From: Euperipatoides rowelli
Taxonomy: Eukaryota; Onychophora; Udeonychophora; Euonychophora; Peripatopsidae
DNA length: 12,964 nt
Assembly: GCA_003024985.2 (NCBI GenBank)
Contig: PXIH01S0038636.1
Strand: one strand, 5' to 3'
Below, piece after piece: positions 7,441 to 12,964 of the stretch; position 1 is the first letter of the stretch; every line of letters begins with the position of its first letter. The notes beneath the pieces are model-generated. The model did no database searches and was not told the origin of the DNA. It worked only from the letters and a program-made list of their open reading frames with translations. The position numbers and the translations under genes were made by a program.

Positions 7441-7698
7441 AAAATGGTCAAATCGATATAGGGATATTGAAAGCAGCATTAAACTATGAATAGGATATAG
7501 GTAAAAGCAGTAATGGAGAAATAATATGACCCCCCCCCTCTAATTTACATAAGTTTGGTCTGTTTTAATAACAGATATTAAAAAAATCAATTTGAAGAAC
7601 TAAATATAAAGTCTAGATAAAATAATATTTATTGATTTTCATCTGAGTATAATTTTTATTAAACCATTAGATTTATTTTCTTATATTAGGAATGCTGA
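7441..7698. other. hAT-like interior, left part
   Basis: AT-rich sequence without ORF or recognised motif, apart from a C9 run at 7530-7538. Confidence 0.6.
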
Positions 7699-7736
7699 CC
7701 AGGGGTGGAAGGGTGGTCCACCCTAGGCACTACCAT

Positions 7737-7751
7737 GGGGTGGGGTGGGGG
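7737..7751 (+). other. G-run cluster, possible G-quadruplex
   Basis: GGGGTGGGGTGGGGG gives three adjacent G tracts with single-T loops; two more G tracts lie 20-35 bp upstream (7702-7705 and 7711-7713). A four-tract quadruplex would need one long loop or two guanine pairs from the G5 tract. It is striking in this AT-rich window, but folding is not shown. Confidence 0.3.
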
Positions 7752-7862
7752 TTGCAAACTTATTTTCCTTAATGATCAGGGGTGCCAAATTTGTAATGTG
7801 AGAAAGGGGCAGGGGCAAGTTTATCTAAGCCAATAGTGACTTAAGGGGCCTCTAAGGAGGGC

Positions 7863-8014
7863 AACGTCCATACAATAAAAAAATAAAAAGCTTATCAAAA
7901 TATTCACAACTAAATAATTTGCCCTTTCTGTCATTAAAATGACCATACAAAAAAAAAGAAGGTTTATATTAAAATAAATAATTTGTCCTTTTTGTCATTA
8001 AAACGTCCATACAA
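7863..8014. repeat. Short tandem duplication with CGTCCATACAA motif
   Basis: A 39-bp unit at 7912-7950 repeats at 7976-8014 with about four mismatches (AAATAATTTG-CCTTT, TGTCATTAAAA and CCATACAA shared), offset 64 bp. A partial earlier copy, AACGTCCATACAATAA, starts at 7863. Between units the sequence is A-rich and variable. Confidence 0.85.
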
Positions 8015-8093
8015 TAATAATAAAAAATATTTACAACAAAAATATAAACAAGTCACCCAGGGAGAGGGTGACTAGAGTAAGTTACACCCCTAG

Positions 8094-9000
8094 TGAATGT
8101 GAAACTTTTTTGACACCAGTCATTTCAATATGTAAGCTTATATGGAGATCTATGGAACAGCAATTATAATCATAAATAATAATCCGAAATAAAACTGCAT
8201 CAGATTATATTATTTCTAATTCAAAATCTAATAAGATTTACAATGTAAAATTATATTTTTTCCCCCATTGTCTTGTTAAATATTTCTTCCCCAACTGTTC
8301 TAGTCAACACTAAACAGCCATTTGAAAGGGGAAGAAGAAAAAAAAACATTTAAAATTATTGCATTAAGAATTTAATAATTTCAAATGTTCTTATTTGAAA
8401 ATGCTTTCATACTGTAGATTTAAATTGGAGGATTTAGAGCAGATTTAGCTAATCAGAAGGCATTTGGCCAAAGTAATTCAACAGTTTCGGCAATTTCAAA
8501 TTGAAAAATAAAGATAATGCTTAGCTTTAAATTACTTTTGATCAATAATAAATTTGGTAATTTTAAAAGGTAGTAAAAGAAGCTAAGAAATACGAGTTCT
8601 GCATACAATTATGTCATTCCAATGCATATTTTAAAATAATAATAATAAAAAAAAAATTAACAATAAATGTATTCAAAACAAAATCAATTAAATCACCAAT
8701 ATATTTTTTTAATGGTTATTATTTGATAATTATAAAAATAAATTATACTAAAGGAAGACAACATTTTATTTTTAAAAATCTGATCTTGTGTCATAAACTC
8801 AAACAAAAGAAAAAATTTGCTCTTAGTTAGAAATGTCATCATTTACATGGATGACATTTCAACTTTAATTGTTTAGCATTCTTTGAAGACAACTTCTAAA
8901 TGTGTTGGTTTTAAAGAGAAATTTAAATAGAAATAATAAAATAATAAAATAAGCTATTTGCTTTTTTTAATTGTAAATATTTTTGTATAACGAAATTGAA
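8094..9000. other. hAT-like interior, right part
   Basis: AT-rich sequence with no gene. It contains the perfect 11-bp hairpin at 8830-8860 and one copy of a 21-bp word found again at 9565-9585. Confidence 0.6.
8830..8860. repeat. Perfect 11-bp inverted repeat GAAATGTCATC ... GATGACATTTC
   Basis: The arms at 8830-8840 and 8850-8860 pair without mismatch around a 9-base loop, ATTTACATG. It is short for a microRNA precursor, and the pairing does not extend beyond the arms without gaps. Confidence 0.8.
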
Positions 9001-9004
9001 CTTA

Positions 9005-9157
9005 GTAATTGAAAAAGTAATGAGTAAAATTAGTATATTTTTGTATTCATCATGAGTACAAGTTACTCTGTCAAAAATGTAACTCGTTACAAAGTGACTT
9101 GGAAAAGTAATTCATTATAGTAATTCGTTACTTTTAAAAAGTTACTCCCCAAGATTG
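9005..9157. repeat. Right subterminal region of the hAT-like element
   Basis: The region contains repeated GTAAT, GTAAC and GTTAC words in both directions (AAGTTACTCTG, GTAACTCGTTAC, TAATTCGTTAC, GTTACTCCCC) ending in AAGATTG. GTAACTCGTTAC contains a near-palindrome of the kind seen at ends of these elements. Compared with the left end it is not tandemly amplified. Confidence 0.65.
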
Positions 9158-9164
9158 ACCATTA
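9158..9164. repeat. Right target-site duplication ACCATTA
   Basis: Exact copy of 7194-7200, placed directly after the right terminus of the hAT-like element. Confidence 0.65.
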
Positions 9165-10320
9165 ATAATGCAATGGCTATAGGCTAATCATGGTTTCCAA
9201 TAATTAGAAATTTGATAGGCCTAATTTCTGATCACAACAGTTGTTCAACTATTGCTTTTGAGTGAAGGTAAGTTATGAAAAGGCATTTAAAATTTTAACT
9301 CTATTATTTTTTTAAAATTATAACAAGATTTAATGCAAATTTTAAAAATTAAAACAAATTTTTTTTATCTCCAACAGAATAGATACAGTAAGGATATTAT
9401 TTTTATTTTAATAATAAACATTATCATGAATTTCATGATCTTTTTTTTTTGTCGAATACATTAATTAGCCTACTCCCTACGGGAAGCACTGCATGAGTTA
9501 TCTGTTTGACGTGTCTGCAAAATATTCTATGCAGGCAATTTTTTTGCTGTACTGATGTATTTAACTTGTGTCATAAGCTCAAACATAATAGAGATTAGTA
9601 GTAGAAATCCTAGCCATAGAACTTAAAATTATCATTTTCCAAGATAATAAATATTCAAGCACTTCATTGCACAGGAGCCACCTTGTTGTTTCTTTGCTAA
9701 GTAGATAACCCATATTGTTCATATGTGAAATTAATTGCTCATGTGAAATTTAAAAATTTGAATGAAACGAACTGCAATGACTAATTCTACTGTAGTCTTT
9801 TCATGTATTCAAACTGTCAAACACTTTTAAAAAAATTGCAGCATTTTATTTATTTATTAATTAAAATTTTTTATTTATACATATAACAACTATTAGCTAA
9901 GCTATTCAATATGTTTGCTATATAAAATATTTTAATAAAATCTAAAGGAAACTAAATGACGTAAGTTACTGTGTGCTACAAAAAAAATGTAATATAGTAT
10001 AACTTTCCTTTTTATTTCTTTTATTTTAAAATCTATATCAATTAAATATTAAGAGTTTGTTTTCTTTATTTATTTAATTCAAACATGTTTAGGTCTTAGA
10101 CAATGGTTTTAAAGATGGAATTTAGGTTTCACACAAATTAAAATCACACACTATTAGACAAATAACTTGTCCAAAAATTATTAGTCTGCAAATAAAACTA
10201 CATCTAGTTTTTATTTAAATATTGTAAAATTTTGCTTTATATAACTTTTGCGTAAACAGTAACAAGACCCAGTTAGCCCATATCTTGAGCTGTCCCCTGT
10301 ATATAATGTATGTATTATAC
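9165..10320. other. Gene-free AT-rich stretch right of the transposon
   Basis: No gene supported. Items: TAGGCCTA-like words near 9180-9220; a near-perfect palindrome ATCATGAA-T-TTCATGAT at 9423-9439; a slightly GC-richer patch at 9465-9535; and a 21-bp word at 9565-9585 that matches 8785-8805 with one difference. Confidence 0.6.
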
Positions 10321-10440
10321 TAGGCCTGGGCAAACAATTTTGACTAGGGGCAGATTAAAGTGTGGGAAAGGTTGATGTAGCCTACTGATGTAATGCATGG
10401 CCAGGAAGGGGGGGGGGGCAAAAACTATTTGTAACAGTTG
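10321..10440 (+). mobile_element. Candidate degenerate hAT-like left end (TAGGCCTGGGCAAAC)
   Basis: TAGGCCTGGGCAAAC at 10321-10335, followed by TTTTGACTAGGGGC, resembles the CAGG(C/G)CTGGGCAAAC ends of another group of animal hAT elements. These usually continue into GC-rich GGCCCGC sequence; here that part is decayed. No matching GTTTGCCCAGGCCTA end is found downstream, so any element is truncated or unrecognisable. An internal run of 11 G lies at 10408-10418. This rests on recalled family ends. Confidence 0.28.
10408..10418. repeat. Poly(G) run of 11
   Basis: Eleven G bases in a row. Confidence 0.85.
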
Positions 10441-10654
10441 AACTTTGGTGTCCTCACTGCCCTGTGATTGAAAAAAAAACCTGCAATGTTCTATGAATAT
10501 AGCAAGTCTAAATGGTTCTCTTTAACAAACCCATTTATGATTTAATAGTTTTAGCTCTTTAGCACAAATCATATGACAATACTAAAGTGAAATGCTTATT
10601 TGAATTAAAAGAATTAAAAATATACTTTTTTTTTTAATCTTTTGAAAAGAAAGT

Positions 10655-10670
10655 GGGGGGGGGGGGGGGG
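10655..10670. repeat. Poly(G) run of 16
   Basis: Sixteen G bases in a row, following a T-rich run. Exact length is uncertain in shotgun data; a G16 run can itself fold as a quadruplex. Confidence 0.85.
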
Positions 10671-11178
10671 AGGAGAATCATGAATTGTGCCCAACTGTAT
10701 TCATTACATTTGCTAGAAGCCATCACTGAATTATTAAACCTGATGTTAATTTCATATTAATAATAAAACTAAAAAATCAGGTTAATAGAAAAATAGATAA
10801 ATAAGTTTCCCGTTAGAATAAGTAAAAAAAAATTATGTTGCTACCCACTTTTAAACGCTCCCTTTCCTGGTCAACGTTATTTATTTATTATTATTTATAA
10901 ACAATCATACCATTTACACATATGTAACTTTATTTATTGTATATAATAGTTATTTATTTTAATTGTTTTATTAATCATGTATTTATCTGACAAACAAATC
11001 TATAAATTTACTCTAAACTGGGTCAAGATCATGATTTACTAATAAAACTAAACTTGAATGTCTTTTAGACGAGAGGTTAGAACAGCCTCAAATAATTTCC
11101 ATTTTAGTCAATTGCGCATGTACAATTAAGATGACTAGCAGCTTTATTTTTTTTGTATTTACAGTTCTAAACTTACTG
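10671..11178. other. Gene-free AT-rich stretch
   Basis: TTATT/ATTTA-rich simple sequence near 10880-10970; no supported gene or clear element. Confidence 0.6.
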
Positions 11179-11196
11179 TAACCCTGAACCCTAACT
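11179..11196. repeat. Short telomere-like patch TAACCCTGAACCCTAACT
   Basis: About three degenerate CCCTAA units occur here, with CCAACCCTA again at 11225-11233. Too short to be a telomere. Such patches occur inside interspersed repeats and at old double-strand-break repair sites. Confidence 0.35.
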
Positions 11197-11264
11197 CCAA
11201 CTATGTAATAAACCCACTTTTTCCCCAACCCTATGATAATCTAGAGGTGAAATAATCCTTTTTT

Positions 11265-11385
11265 GAGCGATTTTGAGACGTTTGATCTAATGTCCGGCAA
11301 ATTTACCATAATGATGAAAATATATGCGCAGATGTTAAAAACGCAGTAGAATTGATGATAATATGAGCATGATTTAACGTCTCTT
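11265..11385. other. CpG-richer block bounded by GAGACGTT / AACGTCTC
   Basis: GAGACGTT (11275-11282) and AACGTCTC (11376-11383) are perfect inverted 8-mers about 93 bp apart. Between them are several CpGs (TCCGGC, TGCGCA, AACGCAG), scarce elsewhere in the window. No frame is open. It might be a small fold-back element or a piece of an interspersed repeat that also includes the CCCTAA-like patch. Confidence 0.3.
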
Positions 11386-11735
11386 GTCTTTTAGTGACAT
11401 TCATCATTGAAAAAAAAAATTGATATTGCAAAATTCAAAATATTTAATTTACGATAAAACGTGCACTGTTCACATGTGACTTTTGTGAACATGAGCAACT
11501 ATCATAAATCTCTGCTTATAGGACTAGAGCTCAAATCAAGTCAACCCTGATTTAGTTTATTCAAATTTACTCATCTCAATTTAAATTTAGTTTCATTGAT
11601 GAAATAAGCTAATTTTCATAATAATCTAACATTTAAAATAATATTTTCTTATAAAGTCTCGTACAAATTATCTAAACAATGTTTGAACCATTATTATGAT
11701 CCTGGTTATTATTAGAAACAAGCTTTAATTTAAAG

Positions 11736-11739
<4 letters not shown>
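11386..11739. other. Gene-free AT-rich stretch
   Basis: I see nothing in it beyond short A and T runs. Confidence 0.6.

Positions 11740-11820
<81 letters not shown>
11740..11820. repeat. Perfect (TTA)27 microsatellite
   Basis: Eighty-one bases of uninterrupted TTA repeat, preceded by an imperfect TTATT. Perfect and long, so probably variable in length between individuals. Confidence 0.97.
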
Positions 11821-11821
<1 letters not shown>

Positions 11822-12964
11822 ATATTTTAGTACAAATTTTGGCACCTTAGTTGGATCTAATCTATCTATACTGTATATTTCTGGTTAGATATCCTTGAAA
11901 TGCCATCATAATAATCCTTACAATGTTATAACTATCGTTTCATTGATGAAAGATGAAACATTTTTTTAAAACCAAACTAATATATTACTTTATTTTCCAA
12001 AGTATGCAGTTAGCTTACTACAACTTCATCTTGATTGTTTGCCTTGTGTATTGCTAAACTTATGTGTTTTGTTTAATTTATTTTTGCTCTTTTTGTATGT
12101 GTGTGTTCAATCTTAAACAGAGCAACATTTTTGTTTCAAAATTATTGATTTTTTTAAAAACTTGCTTCATGGTAATAAATTCGTTGAATCTAGGACAAAT
12201 AGAGGAAGAATAACTTGGACCATCCAATATATTTTTATTGCACAGCACAACTAGGTCAGTTGACAAACATCAAAGGCATAAAGTTAAGACTTGAAAAGAA
12301 ACCAAATTCATTTTGTTACAAACAGTTGGCCAACATCCGTTTCAATTATTTGAGAAGAAAGCAAATGGTGGGTGACTAGTTTGTATAAAGAATAAAACTG
12401 CTTATCTAGAAAATTCAGGAGTATCAAAGTAATAATTTACAATTGTACTTTTTTTTTAAATTCTCAATAGTAGAACAGAAACTCGCATAAAGAAATCCTT
12501 CAAAACACAGTATGTTGTTGACTAAAGCCGTTTATTTCCTGTTATGGGAGCTTTGTATTCAAACTTCTTATTTTGTTAAATAAAACATTTTCTTGATTCA
12601 AAAGAGTAAGATGTATGTTTTATGAAAATACAGCTTTTCTAATTTTTTGATGGGGAAAGTTTTTTATGCTTGGTTAAAATTCTAATAATTTCCTTTTGAA
12701 ATAAAATTTCTCATTCAAATTATTTTGTTCAGAAATTTAATATGCAATTATTCAACCGATAAAATCTTACAATATCAAATTGCCTATAAAAATAATCATA
12801 ATTTATTTTATTCAGTCATTATGTATTATAAAAAAATTACATAAAAATATCGTCGAGAATGATTCTATTTATATTCCTCTCAATTAGTAAAATTTCAGAT
12901 GTTAAGAATTTCAGATATTCAAAGACGATTTTTGATATTTTTAAAAATTTATTATTGAAGTCAT
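11821..12964. other. Gene-free AT-rich stretch to the window end
   Basis: No supported gene. The minus frame at 12078-12266 (62 codons) has no motif. Minor items: a perfect 10-bp palindrome GTTGGCCAAC at 12325-12334 and AAAACACAGTATGT at 12502-12515, which also occurs at 3690-3703. Confidence 0.6.

Larger units (their letters stand above)
7699..8093. mobile_element. Candidate nested element with AGGGGTG inverted ends
   Basis: Within the hAT-like element, CCAGGGGTG (7699-7707) and CACCCCTAG (8085-8093) are inverted ends matching 8 of 9. The first 170 bp are much GC-richer than the surroundings, with AGGGTGG/CCACCCT as a perfect 7-bp hairpin (7710-7724) and the G-run cluster at 7737-7751. Near the right end AGTCACCC/GGGTGACT (8051-8073) forms a perfect 8-bp hairpin. 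GAATG occurs just outside both ends (7690-7694 and 8095-8099), but this is too short and uneven to count as a clear target duplication. It may be a small DNA transposon nested in the larger one, or simply a GC-rich part of it. Confidence 0.35.
7201..9157. mobile_element. Non-autonomous hAT-like DNA transposon (1,957 bp)
   Basis: The right terminus, read inward on the minus strand, is CAATCTTGGGGAGTAAC. This closely resembles the CAGTGTTGGGGAGTAAC-type end known from many animal hAT elements. The left terminus GCGGTGATGAGTAAG is a degenerate version (shared G-TG-GAGTAA core). Both ends are followed inward by dense GTAAC/GTTAC/AAAAGTAA motifs, typical subterminal transposase-binding repeats of this type. 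The 7-bp ACCATTA flanks both ends directly. No transposase ORF or motif is present, so the element would depend on a transposase made elsewhere. The interior holds a tandem array, a C9 run at 7530-7538, a possible nested element and a perfect hairpin. Decay of the left terminus suggests it is old. The two-ended structure is well supported; the superfamily call rests on recalled end sequences. Confidence 0.65.

Noticed and set aside
9423-9439. Near-perfect palindrome ATCATGAA-T-TTCATGAT as an operator
   Set aside because: No gene nearby; short AT-rich palindromes are common in this composition.
11179-11196. Telomere or chromosome end
   Set aside because: Only about three degenerate units inside ordinary sequence.
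12078-12266. 62-codon minus-strand frame
   Set aside because: No recognisable motif and a length expected by chance; neither strand shows an exon context.
1-12964. Numerous AATAAA words as polyadenylation signals and TATAAA-like words as promoters
   Set aside because: At this A+T content such words are expected many times by chance; none is tied to a supported gene.

Overview
This is a strongly AT-rich window (by eye roughly 70-75% A+T) with microsatellites, homopolymer runs, degenerate transposon ends and no long open reading frame. There are no Shine-Dalgarno-led genes, operons, rRNA, CRISPR or phage-like gene blocks. It reads as intergenic or intronic DNA of a eukaryote, most likely an invertebrate animal. 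A mollusc or cnidarian would fit the base composition, the hAT-type transposon ends and the frequent TAGGCCTA-like words, but the sequence alone does not fix the taxon. Single N bases at 176 and 7412 suggest a draft shotgun contig.

Layout. (1) Positions 190-991 and 6309-7128 are the two arms of a diverged inverted duplication of about 0.8 kb (roughly 80% identity by eye) enclosing about 5.3 kb. The outer end of each arm carries the same C-terminal coding-like tail, ending in a stop codon at the same aligned place. The frame is intact in the left arm (137-274) and broken by a 17-bp insertion in the right arm. (2) Inside the 5.3 kb spacer lie a 148-bp direct repeat (1881-2028 and 2456-2601) whose two copies each end at the same ATG-ATG start of different short ORFs, a perfect RNA polymerase III B-box at 2874-2884 (tRNA-derived SINE-like), a GC-richer exon-like patch at 3311-3465, an A-rich stretch ending in an A18 run at 5199-5216, and a nested hairpin at 5879-5918. 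(3) Positions 7201-9157 are a non-autonomous hAT-like DNA transposon of 1,957 bp. It has GTAAC/GTTAC-rich subterminal regions and is flanked directly by a 7-bp duplication, ACCATTA. It contains a five-unit tandem amplification of its left subterminal sequence and a GC-richer block, possibly a second nested element, at 7699-8093. (4) From 9165 to the end the DNA is mostly featureless and AT-rich, with a second hAT-like end at 10321, long G runs, a short CCCTAA-like patch, a CpG-richer block near 11265-11385 and a perfect 27-unit (TTA) microsatellite.

No gene product can be named with confidence. The short ORFs (up to 96 codons) are what chance would give: at this composition about 1 codon in 12 is a stop, so a few 70-90-codon ORFs are expected in 13 kb on two strands. 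I did not find a new biological system here. The best-supported unusual structures are the inverted duplication with its shared coding-like tail and the hAT-like element with its amplified subterminal repeat.
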